64,000 nt of DNA from Herbaspirillum robiniae (GTDB lineage Bacteria > Pseudomonadota > Gammaproteobacteria > Burkholderiales > Burkholderiaceae_D): positions 124,001 to 188,000 of the forward strand of contig NZ_NJGU01000010.1 of NCBI RefSeq assembly GCF_002213415.1. The letters are read 5' to 3'. The first letter of the stretch is position 1; the number at the start of each line of letters is the position of its first letter. Of this stretch, positions 13,645 through 22,792 are shown piece by piece. The position numbers and the translations under genes are program-made. The notes beneath the pieces were generated by a model. The model had not been told where the DNA came from. It was given only the letters and a program-made list of their open reading frames with translations, and did not search any database.

Positions 13645-13714
13645 TCAGCGTTTGCCAATTCAGCTTGCCGATTTCCTCATCGCCGTCATCCCGGCGCAGG
13701 CCGGGATGACGGCG
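13645..13714. repeat. Intergenic palindromic repeat copy between kdpC and kdpD
   Basis: A perfect 15-bp stem (13681-13695 with 13700-13714) around the loop GCAG contains the GTCATCCCGGC/GCCGGGATGAC core. The 36 bases before it (CAGCGTTTGCCAATTCAGCT and on) match the outer ends of the large element at 3081-4125. It is therefore a solo copy of that element's end. The rest of 13511-13845 holds no gene that I can support; shortly before kdpD the DNA is A/C-rich. Confidence 0.88.
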
Positions 13715-13845
13715 GTGGAGGAAAGGAAAACGACTTCAAAGACACCCCCTGCCAACCACCATCACCACACCAAGACAACAGACGCCAACCAACCCAACCA
13801 CAGCCCCCACCACTGCACTACAATGCACCCAAAACCCCTCCCAAG

Positions 13846-16608
13846 ATGAGCACCCGCCCCAACCCCGACGACCTGCTCGAACGAGTGATGCGCGACGAAG
13901 AGCGCCAGGCGCGCGGACGCCTGAAGATTTTCTTCGGCTTCTCCGCCGGCGTGGGCAAGACTTTCGCCATGCTCGAGGCCGCCCAGGCGTTGGCGCGCCA
14001 AGGGACCGACGTGGTCGCCGGCGTGGTCGAGACCCACGGTCGCGTCGAGACCGAGGCGCAGCTGCATGGCATGCAGCGCCTTCCCATGCGCATGGTCGCC
14101 TACCGCGAGCGCCAGCTGCCCGAGTTCGACCTCGACGCCGCGCTTGAACGCAAGCCGCAGGTGATGCTGGTCGACGAGCTGGCCCATTCCAATGTTCCCG
14201 GCTCGCGCCACGCCAAACGCTGGCAGGATATCGACGAGCTGCTGCGCGCCGGCATCGACGTCTACACCACCCTCAACGTCCAGCACATCGAGAGCCTGAA
14301 CGACGTGGTTGGCCAGATCACCGGCATCCGCGTGTTCGAGACCGTGCCCGATCACGTGTTCGACCAGGCCGACGACGTCATGCTGGTCGATATCCCACCC
14401 GACGAGTTACTGGCGCGCCTGAAGCAGGGCAAGGTCTACCTGCCGCAGCAGGCCGAGAAGGCCGGGCGCAATTTCTTCCGCAAGGGCAACCTGATCGCCT
14501 TGCGCGAGATCGCGCTGCGCCGCACCGCCGACCGCGTCGACGCCGACATGCGCGAATACCGCGCCGACCGCTCCATCGCCCAGCTGTGGCAGGCGCGCGA
14601 GCGCATCGTCGCGGCCATCGGCAGCGGTTCCGGCGAGGAGCGCGTGATCCGTGAAGCCGCGCGGCTGGCCGCCAAGCTGCAGGCCGAGTGGCTGGCGGTG
14701 CACGTCGACCTGCCGGGGCGGCGCCAGGACATGGCGGCGCGCGAGCGGGTGGTGGGCTACCTGAAGCTGGCGCAGTCGCTCGGCGCCGAGACGGCCAGCA
14801 TCAGCGGCGAGGATCTGTCGGCCACGCTGCTGCAGTTCGCCAAGGGCCGCAACGCCGGCAAGCTGGTCATCGGCCAGGAGGGCGGCGGCCTGCGGCGCCT
14901 GTTGCGCCGGCCGGGCGGCGCGCTTACGCAGCGTATTGCGGCTTCCGGCGAGAACATCGATATCTACACCGTCGCCCGCGGGCGCGTCGGCCCCGGCGCC
15001 GGCGATGAGGACGAGCGCCGCGACAGCGCCGCCGACGCCGCCGAGTCCCTGCTCACGCGCCGCCGTCGCGCGCGTGGCACGCTGTGGGCGGTGGCCAGCT
15101 GCGCCGTCACCACGGCGCTGGCGTTCGTGCTCAACGACTTCCTGCACCCGGCCAACGTCATCATGCTGTACCTGGTGGGCGTGATGCTGGTGGCGATGCG
15201 CTATGGACGCTCGGCCTCGGCGCTGGTATCGGTGCTGTCGGTGCTGTGCTTCGACTTCTTCTTCGTCGCGCCGCGCTTCTCGATCTCGGTGTCGGACGCG
15301 CAATACCTGCTCACGCTGGTGGTGATGCTGGCGGTGTCGCTGTTCATCAGCTCGCTCACCGCACGCCTGCGCCGCCAGGCGCGCGTGGCCATGCAGCGCG
15401 AGGCGCGCGCCGGCAACCTCTACATGCTGGGCAAGGAGCTGTCGGCGCTGCTGACGCTGGACCAGATCCTGGAGATCGGCCGCCGCCACCTGGCAGCGGT
15501 GTTCGGCGCGCGCATCGCCTTCTTCCTGCCCGACAGCGCCGACCGGTTGCGCCTGGCCGAGCCGGAGCCGGACGCCGGATCCGCCCATGTGCTCAGGAGC
15601 GTCGATGCCGGCGTAGCGCAATGGGTCTATGACAACGGCCAGCCCGCCGGGCGCGGCACCGCCACGCTGCCGTCGGCGACGGCGCTGTACCTGCCGCTGA
15701 CGGCCACCATGCGCACCCGCGGCGTGCTGGCCTTCGCGGTCGAGGCGCCCAGCGACGAAGAGCGCCAGCTCGCCGCCGCGCAGCTGGCCCTGCCGGAAAA
15801 CCGCCAGATGCTGGAGATCTTCTGTTCCCAGATCGCCATGGCCATCGAGCGGCTGCACTACGCCGAGGTGGCGCAGGATGCGCTGGTGACGATGGAGTCC
15901 GAGCGCCTGCGCAATTCGCTGCTCTCGGCCATCTCGCACGACCTGCGCACGCCGCTGACCTCGCTGGTGGGCAGCGCCGACGTGCTGGCGGCCAACGCCG
16001 CGCTGGACGCCGATGCGCGCGCGATGGCGCGCACCATCAGCGAGCAGTCGCAGAAGATGGTGGGCCTGATGAACAACCTGCTCGACATGGCCCGCCTGCA
16101 GGCCGGCGCGGTGACCTTGAACCGCCAGTGGAACGCGCTGGAGGAAGTGGCCGGCTCGGCCCTGCGCCTGCTGGCCAAGGCGCTCGAAGGGCGCGGCGTC
16201 GACACCCGCATTCCCGCCGATCTGCCGCTGCTGCGCGTGGACGCGGTGCTGCTGGAGCGCGTCTTTTCAAACCTGGTGGAAAATGCCGTCAAGTATTCGC
16301 CGCCGGGCAGCGGCATCGTCATCGCCGCCCAGGTCGAGCAGAGCGAGGGTGCGCGCCAGGTGAAGGTCAGCGTCAGCGACGGCGGGCGCGGCTTCCCGCC
16401 GCAGATGGTGCAGCACGCTTTCGAGAAATTCACGCGCGGCGACGTCGAGTCGAGCACGCCCGGCGTGGGCCTGGGCCTGGCGATCTGCCGCGCCATCGTC
16501 GAGGCCCATCAGGGCAGGATCTGGATCGCCCGGCAGGAGCCGGGGCAGGGCGCTACCGTATGCTTCACCCTGCCGGTGGAAGCGCAGCCGGCATTGCCGG
16601 AAGAATGA
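13846..16608 (+). CDS. kdpD: KdpD sensor histidine kinase
   Basis: A 920-residue membrane sensor of K+ limitation and turgor. The N-terminal KdpD domain has a Walker A-like GFSAGVGKT (~residues 30-38) and VMLVDELAHSNVPGSRH. A universal-stress-protein-like domain follows (~250-370). Four membrane helices span ~400-505, then a GAF domain. The HisKA motif SAISHDLRTPLTSL has the phosphorylated histidine at residue 698, and the ATPase domain shows NLVENAVKYSP and GVGLGLAI. ATG 13846 aligns with the family N-terminus (RPNPDDLLERV). It lies 335 bases after kdpC, separated by the palindromic repeat, so it may have its own promoter. Confidence 0.96.
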   Translation: MSTRPNPDDLLERVMRDEERQARGRLKIFFGFSAGVGKTFAMLEAAQALARQGTDVVAGVVETHGRVETEAQLHGMQRLPMRMVAYRERQLPEFDLDAALERKPQVMLVDELAHSNVPGSRHAKRWQDIDELLRAGIDVYTTLNVQHIESLNDVVGQITGIRVFETVPDHVFDQADDVMLVDIPPDELLARLKQGKVYLPQQAEKAGRNFFRKGNLIALREIALRRTADRVDADMREYRADRSIAQLWQARERIVAAIGSGSGEERVIREAARLAAKLQAEWLAVHVDLPGRRQDMAARERVVGYLKLAQSLGAETASISGEDLSATLLQFAKGRNAGKLVIGQEGGGLRRLLRRPGGALTQRIAASGENIDIYTVARGRVGPGAGDEDERRDSAADAAESLLTRRRRARGTLWAVASCAVTTALAFVLNDFLHPANVIMLYLVGVMLVAMRYGRSASALVSVLSVLCFDFFFVAPRFSISVSDAQYLLTLVVMLAVSLFISSLTARLRRQARVAMQREARAGNLYMLGKELSALLTLDQILEIGRRHLAAVFGARIAFFLPDSADRLRLAEPEPDAGSAHVLRSVDAGVAQWVYDNGQPAGRGTATLPSATALYLPLTATMRTRGVLAFAVEAPSDEERQLAAAQLALPENRQMLEIFCSQIAMAIERLHYAEVAQDALVTMESERLRNSLLSAISHDLRTPLTSLVGSADVLAANAALDADARAMARTISEQSQKMVGLMNNLLDMARLQAGAVTLNRQWNALEEVAGSALRLLAKALEGRGVDTRIPADLPLLRVDAVLLERVFSNLVENAVKYSPPGSGIVIAAQVEQSEGARQVKVSVSDGGRGFPPQMVQHAFEKFTRGDVESSTPGVGLGLAICRAIVEAHQGRIWIARQEPGQGATVCFTLPVEAQPALPEE

Positions 16609-16618
16609 GGACAGGAAC

Positions 16619-17329
16619 ATGCAGGAACACGCAGGCAATATCGTCTTCATCGAAGACGACCCGCACATCCGCAAGCTGGTAAAAGGCGCGCTGGAGCAGG
16701 AGGGCTTCATCGTCCACGAGGCGCGCAGCGCGCGCGAAGGCGTCACCGAGGCCGGCACGCGCAAGCCCGACCTGATCATCCTCGACCTCGGCCTGCCGGA
16801 CATGGACGGCAAGCAGGTCATCGCCGAGATCCGCAGCTGGAGCGGCGTGCCCATCGTCATCCTGTCGGCCCGCACCCAGGAGTCCGAGAAGGTCGAGGCG
16901 CTGGACGCCGGCGCCGACGACTACCTGGTCAAGCCCTTCGGCATGCCCGAGCTGCTGGCCCGCATGCGCGCCCAGCTGCGCCGCCACGCCCGCGCCGCGG
17001 GTGAAGGAAAGGCCAGCGGCCGCTATCACCTGGGCGACGTCACGGTCGATCTGCCGGCGCGCAGCGTCACCCGCAACGGCGAGGCGCTGCACCTCACGCA
17101 GATCGAGTATCGCCTGCTGGCCACGCTGCTGCGCGACGCCGGCCGCGTCATCACGCACCGGCAGCTGCTGGTGGCGGGCTGGGGGCCCTCGCATGCCGAG
17201 GATCACCACTACCTGCGCATCTACATGCAGCGGCTGCGGCAAAAGCTGGAGAAGGATGCGGCGCAGCCGGTGCATATCCTGACCGAGATCGGCGTCGGGT
17301 ACCGGCTGGCCGAGGTGGTGGGCGAATAG
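16619..17329 (+). CDS. kdpE: KdpE response regulator
   Basis: A 236-residue OmpR/PhoB-type regulator. The receiver has the acidic pair in VFIEDD, phospho-acceptor Asp in IILDLGLPDMDG, and VKPFG; the C-terminal winged helix shows LTQIEYRLLATLL and HYLRIYMQRLRQKLE. It starts 10 bases after kdpD with AGGACAGGAAC as ribosome site. It should bind the element at 8563-8612 and, by similarity, the one at 20849-20898. Confidence 0.95.
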   Translation: MQEHAGNIVFIEDDPHIRKLVKGALEQEGFIVHEARSAREGVTEAGTRKPDLIILDLGLPDMDGKQVIAEIRSWSGVPIVILSARTQESEKVEALDAGADDYLVKPFGMPELLARMRAQLRRHARAAGEGKASGRYHLGDVTVDLPARSVTRNGEALHLTQIEYRLLATLLRDAGRVITHRQLLVAGWGPSHAEDHHYLRIYMQRLRQKLEKDAAQPVHILTEIGVGYRLAEVVGE

Positions 17330-17365
17330 GCGGGACGCCCTCCACGCCGGGCGCGATGTCGCGGA

Positions 17366-17722
17366 TCAGAAGCAGGAGTGCCGGGCGATGCGCGCCCCGA
17401 CGGCATACACCTTGCCGCTTGCCGCATCGGCGTTGAAGGTCACGTAGCGCCGCTGGGGGCACATGAGCTCGGCCGAGGTCTTGTCGCATTCAAGCGTGTC
17501 TGAGCGCCGCACCCCGTCGGCCGTGGCCACCGATACGTTGCGCCGGACCTGCGCATCGCAGGCAAAGCCGTTCTCGACAGCCTTCGCGCGGGCGGCCTCC
17601 AGCGTCAACCCGACGGCATCGAGTTCGTCGACCTCCTTGCGGTGAGCGCCATCGGAGACGCGCGTGAGCGCACAGGCGCTCAGCAGGGAAAGCGAGATCA
17701 GCATCAACGTGAAGCGAAGCAT
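17366..17722 (-). CDS. Small lipoprotein of unknown function
   Basis: A 118-residue protein starting MLRFTLMLISLSLLSACALT. It has a lipoprotein signal peptide with lipobox LSAC, so it is probably anchored to the outer or inner membrane. The mature part has further cysteines (GFACDAQ, LECDKTS, LMCPQRR, RHSCF) that may form disulfides. ATG 17722 has AAGGA about 8 bases upstream. It converges with kdpE. No family is recognised. Confidence 0.7.
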   Translation of the reverse strand: MLRFTLMLISLSLLSACALTRVSDGAHRKEVDELDAVGLTLEAARAKAVENGFACDAQVRRNVSVATADGVRRSDTLECDKTSAELMCPQRRYVTFNADAASGKVYAVGARIARHSCF

Positions 17723-17898
17723 GTAAGAGTCCTTGGCGTGCCGTGAGCCCGCCATGTTACAAGCTGTTTCCATCTTTATTCTTCCGGACACAAAGATCGG
17801 TCGGCGCCGCGCGCATAATTGGCCCAGCCGTCGGCAAGACGGCTGCAAACCGCCAAGTCCATATCTTCATGCAGCAAGCAAGTCGGGAGCCAGGAATC

Positions 17899-18657
17899 AT
17901 GAGTCCTCAGGAAACACAAACGCTTCAGGATTTTCTCAACCAATTGACCCAGGTGCGCGGCATCGCCAAGGATGCCCAGGCCGAAACGATGATCGCCGCG
18001 GCCGTCGCCCAGCAGCCGGATGCGGCCTACCTGCTGGTGCAGCGGGCGCTGCTGGTGGAGCAGGCGCTCACGGCATCGAAGGCGCAGGTCGCCGCATTGC
18101 AGACCCAGTTGCAGGCCTCGCAGCAGGGCGGCGCCCAGGCGCCGGGTTTTCTCGACGGCAACGCCTGGGGCCACGCGCCGGCGGCGCGGCCCGCTCCCGC
18201 GCCCGCATTTGCGCCGGCTTATGCCGCTGCGCCCGCGCAACCTGCGCCGCAGTCGGTCCAACAATTGTCTCCGCAGCCGGCTCCGCAATACCAGGCCGCG
18301 CCGGCGCCGTCCCCCGGGTTCTTCGGCGGCGGCATGGGCAGCATGCTGGGCACGGTGGCGGCCACTGCCGCCGGCGTGGCGGGCGGCGCCTTCCTGTTCC
18401 AGGGCATCGAGCACCTGATGAATGGCAACGGCAGCTCGGGCATGGCGCATCAGAACGGATTGAGCGCGCCGGTTGAAAACGTGGAAAACACCACCGTCAA
18501 CAACTACTACGGCAGCGATGCCGACAAGCAGGCCGACAAGCGGGCCGACCAGTCCGCCGACGACGGCGCCGGCCAGGCGGCGTCCGGCAATGAGCTCTCG
18601 GACCTCGCCAACTTCGACCTCGACGACAGCGGCGGATACGACGATTCCATCGTATGA
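17899..18657 (+). CDS. DUF2076 domain protein
   Basis: A 252-residue protein of the DUF2076 family. The N-terminal helical part (SPQETQTLQDFLNQLTQVRG, then AYLLVQRALLVEQAL with coiled-coil tendency) is followed by a Pro/Ala/Gln-rich linker (~95-155), a glycine-rich hydrophobic stretch (GSMLGTVAATAAGVAGGAFLF) and an acidic tail ending DDSGGYDDSIV. CAGGA precedes ATG 17899. Function is unknown; members are often periplasmic or envelope-associated ligand-binding proteins. Confidence 0.75.
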   Translation: MSPQETQTLQDFLNQLTQVRGIAKDAQAETMIAAAVAQQPDAAYLLVQRALLVEQALTASKAQVAALQTQLQASQQGGAQAPGFLDGNAWGHAPAARPAPAPAFAPAYAAAPAQPAPQSVQQLSPQPAPQYQAAPAPSPGFFGGGMGSMLGTVAATAAGVAGGAFLFQGIEHLMNGNGSSGMAHQNGLSAPVENVENTTVNNYYGSDADKQADKRADQSADDGAGQAASGNELSDLANFDLDDSGGYDDSIV

Positions 18658-18689
18658 GCGCATTACCGGCCGGAGAGCGTTAAAACGGA

Positions 18690-18711
18690 AAAGCCCGCGG
18701 ATGCGGGCTTT
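18690..18711. terminator. Bidirectional terminator
   Basis: AAAGCCCGC-GGAT-GCGGGCTTT is a perfect 9-bp stem with A-rich and T-rich flanks, between the converging genes ending at 18657 (+) and 18736 (-). Confidence 0.85.
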
Positions 18712-18735
18712 CTGCTTTTTCCGGCAAGGGAATGT

Positions 18736-19323
18736 TCAGCCCCAGTTGATCAGCGGCAGCCCCAGCACCACCATGACGATGCATCCGGCGCTGAGCAGCA
18801 TCTGGCGGCGCTTCAGGCCGAAGGACAGCACCCACGCTCCCAGCAGGAACAGCACGAAATTGACCAGGTATTGCTTGGCGGCCGCCGCGATCGGCAGCGC
18901 TTCGCCGGCTTCTTCCACGCCGCCCATGGCCGCCAGCAATTTCCATGAACACGCCAGCGCGGCCAGCACCGCGCAGTTGAAGTAGGTGTTGAGGTTGGGG
19001 AAGGGCGCGCCGCTATAGGGGCGCAGTTCGATGCCGGTGCATTTGCCGTCGCGGTAGAAAGCCTCGAGCGACTGGCGGTCGCCATGCCATGCGCAGGCGC
19101 TCTGGCCGTGGTCGAGTTCGCCCCGGCCGGCGGGGGCGCCCAGCTGGCGGATCAGGGCTTCAGGCGCGGTATCGATCCATTGGCCGAGCGAGGCGGCCTT
19201 GATCTTCATGTCCAGTTCACGCCCCTTGCGGCGCTTCATCACCTGGCGGAAGGCCAGCTGGATCAGGGCGATGGAATTGAACAGGTAGATCCACTGGAGA
19301 ACGGTGCTGTAATCGGTTTGCAT
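18736..19323 (-). CDS. Predicted membrane protein, unknown
   Basis: A 195-residue protein starting MQTDYSTVLQWIYLFNSIAL. Hydrophobic segments lie at ~8-25, ~115-135, ~145-165 and ~172-192, with a charged stretch between the first and second (RRKGRELDMKIKAASLGQWI). This suggests four membrane helices. No family is recognised. It ends at the shared terminator. Confidence 0.6.
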   Translation of the reverse strand: MQTDYSTVLQWIYLFNSIALIQLAFRQVMKRRKGRELDMKIKAASLGQWIDTAPEALIRQLGAPAGRGELDHGQSACAWHGDRQSLEAFYRDGKCTGIELRPYSGAPFPNLNTYFNCAVLAALACSWKLLAAMGGVEEAGEALPIAAAAKQYLVNFVLFLLGAWVLSFGLKRRQMLLSAGCIVMVVLGLPLINWG

Positions 19324-19416
19324 GGGGACGGACCGGGTTGGAAACGATGGCGCATCTTGCCGTCACTTACACGCTTTGTCCACCCGGCGAGGTCCCGCTA
19401 GCGGCGTGTGACGAAC

Positions 19417-19806
19417 CTAAAGATCCCCCCAGACGTCGATCTGCCGGCGGATCTCGCCGGTGCGCGCATCGCAGATGAACATCACCTCGCGCAGGTCCTT
19501 GCGCACCACATAGCGGAAATATTCGCGGTCGGTGCGGGCGACGAAATCCTCGCTCTCGATCTTGCCGTCCAGCGACTGCAGCACCTGCTGGCGGCACCCG
19601 GCGCGGTGCTGCTGCGCCTGCAGCGACGGGCCGTAGTCGTCCGGCGAGCGATACGGGACCACGGCATTGGCCAGCGGCAGCGCACCGGCGCAGGCCACGA
19701 AGATGATCGCGACTGCCAGCGCGCAGCGGTATTCGCGGCGGTGGCCGGTGCGCAGGAACAGGTGGCGCACTGAGAAGGGATGGAGGCGTTGCAGGCGCTT
19801 GTGCAT
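19417..19806 (-). CDS. Hypothetical membrane or secreted protein
   Basis: A 129-residue protein starting MHKRLQRLHPFSVRHLF, with a hydrophobic segment AVAIIFVACAGALPLANA acting as signal peptide or anchor. The remainder is polar (SPDDYGPSLQAQQHRAGCRQ, DREYFRYVVRKDLREVMFIC). GGAG lies 8 bases before ATG 19806; an upstream ATG at 19839 would add 11 residues. Unknown family. Confidence 0.6.
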   Translation of the reverse strand: MHKRLQRLHPFSVRHLFLRTGHRREYRCALAVAIIFVACAGALPLANAVVPYRSPDDYGPSLQAQQHRAGCRQQVLQSLDGKIESEDFVARTDREYFRYVVRKDLREVMFICDARTGEIRRQIDVWGDL

Positions 19807-19951
19807 GATGGGCTCCGGTGGCGAGTCGTTGATCGTCATTGACGACCGGGGGCGGGAGCGGCGCGGTGCGTGATTCACCGTCGCCGGCCCCGGCATCGGC
19901 CGGGATGATGGAGAGGGCGGTAAGCGGCTGGGATCGCCCGGACCGCCTGCT

Positions 19952-20803
19952 TCAGAACGTCTTGTTCATCGACAGCACCACCTGGCTGCGCCCGATGTTC
20001 TTGCCGCGGATGGTGTAGCCGGCGTCGGCGGCATTGGTGTCGGTGTAGGCCAGGCCCAGCACGTAGCCGGAGAAGTCGCGCGTGAGGCCGAGCTTCCAGT
20101 CGGTATAGGACAGCGCCGAGGCGTTGGGGCCGGTGTAGCGCTGGCGGCCGATGTGGGCGACGCCGTTGATGCCGGCGAACAGTTCATGGTTCAGCGACAT
20201 GTCGGCGTAGCTGCTGCCGCTGGTGCCGGCGTTGCCGAAGGTGTTGCCGGTGCTGTACGAGTACTTGAAGGCGATCCACTTCGCATCCAGTCCGGCGTAA
20301 AGCTCGGTGGTGTCCGGCTTGGTCATGCCGGTCGGGTAGCTGCCGGGATAGGCGTAGTGCAGCACGCCGAGGTCGGCGTTGAGCCAGTCGGCCAGCGCCG
20401 GTTTCCAGCCGGCGTAGACGTCCGCTTCGAGGCTGGCCGAGGCGGCCGGGTTGGTGTCGGAGATCCAGCTGATGTTGGACAGCCAGACGCCGGCGTACAG
20501 GCCGTTGTCGTGCGTGAGGTCGAAGCCGCCCTGCAGGGCTGGCTTCTCGTTGGTCTGGGTGGTGCCGCGGAAGATGTACTGGCTGACCACGCCGATGTTG
20601 CCGGCGAGGTGCAGCGGCGAGGCGTCGGCGGCCGGCGTGTCTTCGGCAGCCTGCGCCGGCGCCATCACGGCGATGGCCAGAAGCGCGCCGGCGCAGGCCA
20701 GCGTGGCCAGTCCGGCGAACTGCGCGTTGCGCAGGCGGCGACGGCCCAGGGGCGCGCGCTGCGGGACGGATGGGCCTTGTTCTTGTTGTGTCTTGCGGTT
20801 CAT
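19952..20803 (-). CDS. TorF family putative porin
   Basis: A 283-residue outer-membrane protein of the Gcw_chp/TorF family (TIGR02001). A long positively charged signal peptide ends at APAQAAEDT (~residue 55). The mature part opens with the family motif LAGNIGVVSQYIFRGTTQT and continues as alternating beta strands (GGFDLTHDNGLYAGVWLSNI, EADVYAGWKP, ELYAGLDAKWIAFKYSYSTG), ending in phenylalanine (LSMNKTF) as expected for BAM assembly. Its promoter region carries the kdp-type element (20849-20898), suggesting induction when K+ is scarce. Family function is poorly known. Confidence 0.85.
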   Translation of the reverse strand: MNRKTQQEQGPSVPQRAPLGRRRLRNAQFAGLATLACAGALLAIAVMAPAQAAEDTPAADASPLHLAGNIGVVSQYIFRGTTQTNEKPALQGGFDLTHDNGLYAGVWLSNISWISDTNPAASASLEADVYAGWKPALADWLNADLGVLHYAYPGSYPTGMTKPDTTELYAGLDAKWIAFKYSYSTGNTFGNAGTSGSSYADMSLNHELFAGINGVAHIGRQRYTGPNASALSYTDWKLGLTRDFSGYVLGLAYTDTNAADAGYTIRGKNIGRSQVVLSMNKTF

Positions 20804-20848
20804 GCTGGATGCTCCACGGGTTGAGGAGCCGCCAGCTTAGTTTTGCGC

Positions 20849-20898
20849 GCGTTTAATCCGGGTAAAACTTTGGGGTGGGCGCGTTAACATGGCGTAAA
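20849..20898 (-). promoter_or_regulatory. Second copy of the kdp-type regulatory element, upstream of the TorF porin
   Basis: Read on the minus strand from 20898 to 20849, these 50 bases match 8563-8612 at 41 positions with no gap. Identical blocks include TTTACGC, CCCCA and AGTTTTACCCGGATT. The element ends 45 bases before the porin start, a natural promoter position. Confidence 0.75.
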
Positions 20899-20970
20899 TG
20901 TCACGGCGTAGATGCCACGGCGCAAACAACGCGGTGCAACGAATGCGCTCCGGGGAATCCCGTACGCCCA

Positions 20971-21771
20971 TTACACCGGCGGCGCCCATTTCGGCGGCCG
21001 TTTCTCCAGGAAGGCGCTGATGCCTTCCATCGCATCGTCTTCCATGATGTTGCGCGCCATGACGTCGGCCGCGTATTCGTAGGCGTCGGCCAGTCCCATC
21101 TGTTTTTGCCGGTAGACCATGGCCTTGCCATGGCGGATCGCGGCCGGGCTCTTGGCGACGATCTGCGCGGCCAGCGCGGCGACGGCGACGTCCAGTTCAT
21201 CCTCCTCCACCGCCTGGTTGACCAGGCCCCAGTCCGATGCGGTCTGCGCGTCGATGAATTTGCCGGTCACCAGCATCTCGAAGGCGCGCTTGAGCGGCAC
21301 GTTGCGCGTGAGCGCCACCGAGGGTGTGGCGCAGAACAGGCCGACGTTGATGCCCGACACCGCGAAACGCGCCGCATGCGACGCCACCGCCAGGTCGCAG
21401 CTGCCCACCAGCTGGCAGCCGGCGGCGGTGGCGATGCCGTGCACCCGCGCGATCACCGGCACCGGCAGCGCCTGCAGGGACTGCATCACGCGGCTGCAGC
21501 GGCGAAACAGGTCCTGGTAATAGCCGATCTGCGGCGTGGCGCGCATCTCGCGCAGGTCGTGGCCGGCGCAGAAGGCGCGTCCGGACGCGGCCAGCACGAC
21601 GCAGCGCACGCTGTCGTCCTTGGCCAGCAGGTCGAGCTGCATCTGCAGCGCTTCCAGCATGGCTTCCGAGAGGGCATTGAATTGCTGCGGGCGGTTCAGC
21701 GTCAGCGTGGTGACGCCTTGCCTGTCGTCGCGCAGCAGGATGGCTTGGGATGTCTCGTCGCGCAGGGTCAT
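20971..21771 (-). CDS. Enoyl-CoA hydratase/isomerase family protein (ECHDC3-like)
   Basis: A 266-residue crotonase-fold protein. Oxyanion-hole segments are intact (ASGRAFCAGHDLREM and HGIATAAGCQLVGSCDLAVA). The two positions that carry catalytic glutamates in true hydratases read FAVSGINVGLFCATPSVAL, with no glutamate, as in the ECHDC3 subgroup. It may therefore bind acyl-CoA and catalyse something other than hydration. The gene lies 85 bases downstream of the metal-dependent hydrolase on the same strand and may share its TetR-controlled promoter. Confidence 0.85.
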   Translation of the reverse strand: MTLRDETSQAILLRDDRQGVTTLTLNRPQQFNALSEAMLEALQMQLDLLAKDDSVRCVVLAASGRAFCAGHDLREMRATPQIGYYQDLFRRCSRVMQSLQALPVPVIARVHGIATAAGCQLVGSCDLAVASHAARFAVSGINVGLFCATPSVALTRNVPLKRAFEMLVTGKFIDAQTASDWGLVNQAVEEDELDVAVAALAAQIVAKSPAAIRHGKAMVYRQKQMGLADAYEYAADVMARNIMEDDAMEGISAFLEKRPPKWAPPV

Positions 21772-21856
21772 CGCCGGTCTCCTTTTTTATCGGTATGGGG
21801 AGATGGTAACGCGATGCGCTCGCGGCGCGCTTGCAATCATTTCATCGGACGGCGCT

Positions 21857-22705
21857 TCACTTGACGCGGGTCCAACGGCTGCTGTTGTCGGCCAGCCACC
21901 GGGCGGCGACGGCGCGGTTGTCGTCGTCATCCGGGTGGAACGACGGGCGCAGGTAAGCCAGCAGCGCACGCGCGCTGCGGCGCAGCTGCCCGTTGCGGCC
22001 GAACCAGAAGCCCAGCGCGGCGCGCCAGGTGCGGACTCGCAGCAGGCTGCCGTCGCGCTTGAGATTGAGCAGGGTCTGCACATTGCTTTCCAGCGAGAAG
22101 ATGCAGAACACATACAGGTACCAGGCAATGCGCCGCAACGCGCCGCCGCCCATGGCGCGGTAGAGCTCGAAGGCGACCGCCTTGTGTTCGGTCTCCTCGG
22201 CGGCGTGCCAGGTCCACAGGGTTTGCATCTTCTCTTCGGCGCCTTCCATCAGGCCGTGGCTCAGCAGCGTGTCGGCGAAGACGGCGGTGAGGTGTTCGTA
22301 GGCGGCGGTCACCGCCACCACGTTCAGCGGCGACAGGCCGAAGCTGTTGCACCAGTTCACGCGCCGCTGCGCCCAGCCCTGCCAGCGGTTGCGCAGGTTC
22401 TGGCGTTCCAGGTGGCGGTTGTAGAGGCCGTGCAGGTGGCGGTGCGTGGCCTCCTGGCCGATGAATTGCGCCACCATCGCCTGCAGCGGCGCATGCCGTT
22501 CGTGCGGCGGCAACGCGGCGGCGCCGGCCCGCACCGAGTCGATGAAGAACTGTTCGCCCACCGGGAAGCTCATCGACAGCGCATTGAAGTACATGCTGCG
22601 ATAGGCGTCGCCGCCATGCCAGTGACGGCCGAAGCCCGAGGCGAGGTCGACGGCGAGCTTGCGTACCGGCAGGTCGATGATGGCGCTGTTCATGGGGCTG
22701 GGCAT
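21857..22705 (-). CDS. Metal-dependent hydrolase family protein (PF10118)
   Basis: A 282-residue predicted all-helical protein of the Metal_hydrol/PF10118 family. Metal-binding motifs resemble those of diiron proteins: QEATHRHLH (~94-102) and WHAAEETEHK (~168-177). The C-terminal half contains a hydrophobic helix (WYLYVFCIFSLE). The start may be ATG 22705 or ATG 22693 (MNSAIIDLPVRK), which fits the family better. It is divergent from a TetR regulator 87 bases away, an arrangement typical of direct repression. Confidence 0.8.
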   Translation of the reverse strand: MPSPMNSAIIDLPVRKLAVDLASGFGRHWHGGDAYRSMYFNALSMSFPVGEQFFIDSVRAGAAALPPHERHAPLQAMVAQFIGQEATHRHLHGLYNRHLERQNLRNRWQGWAQRRVNWCNSFGLSPLNVVAVTAAYEHLTAVFADTLLSHGLMEGAEEKMQTLWTWHAAEETEHKAVAFELYRAMGGGALRRIAWYLYVFCIFSLESNVQTLLNLKRDGSLLRVRTWRAALGFWFGRNGQLRRSARALLAYLRPSFHPDDDDNRAVAARWLADNSSRWTRVK

Positions 22706-22727
22706 GGGCGGGGCTTGCTGCGTCGAT

Positions 22728-22746
22728 TGAATGTGAGCATTATTCA
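22728..22746. promoter_or_regulatory. Candidate TetR operator
   Basis: TGAATGTGAGCATTATTCA contains the dyad TGAAT-N9-ATTCA in the 87-bp divergent promoter region between the hydrolase (22705, minus) and the TetR gene (22793, plus). It is the only clear dyad there. Confidence 0.45.
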
Positions 22747-22792
22747 GTTTTCATCGCCGTCCCTCAACTCGTTTCGGGCTCAGTTTTTCATC

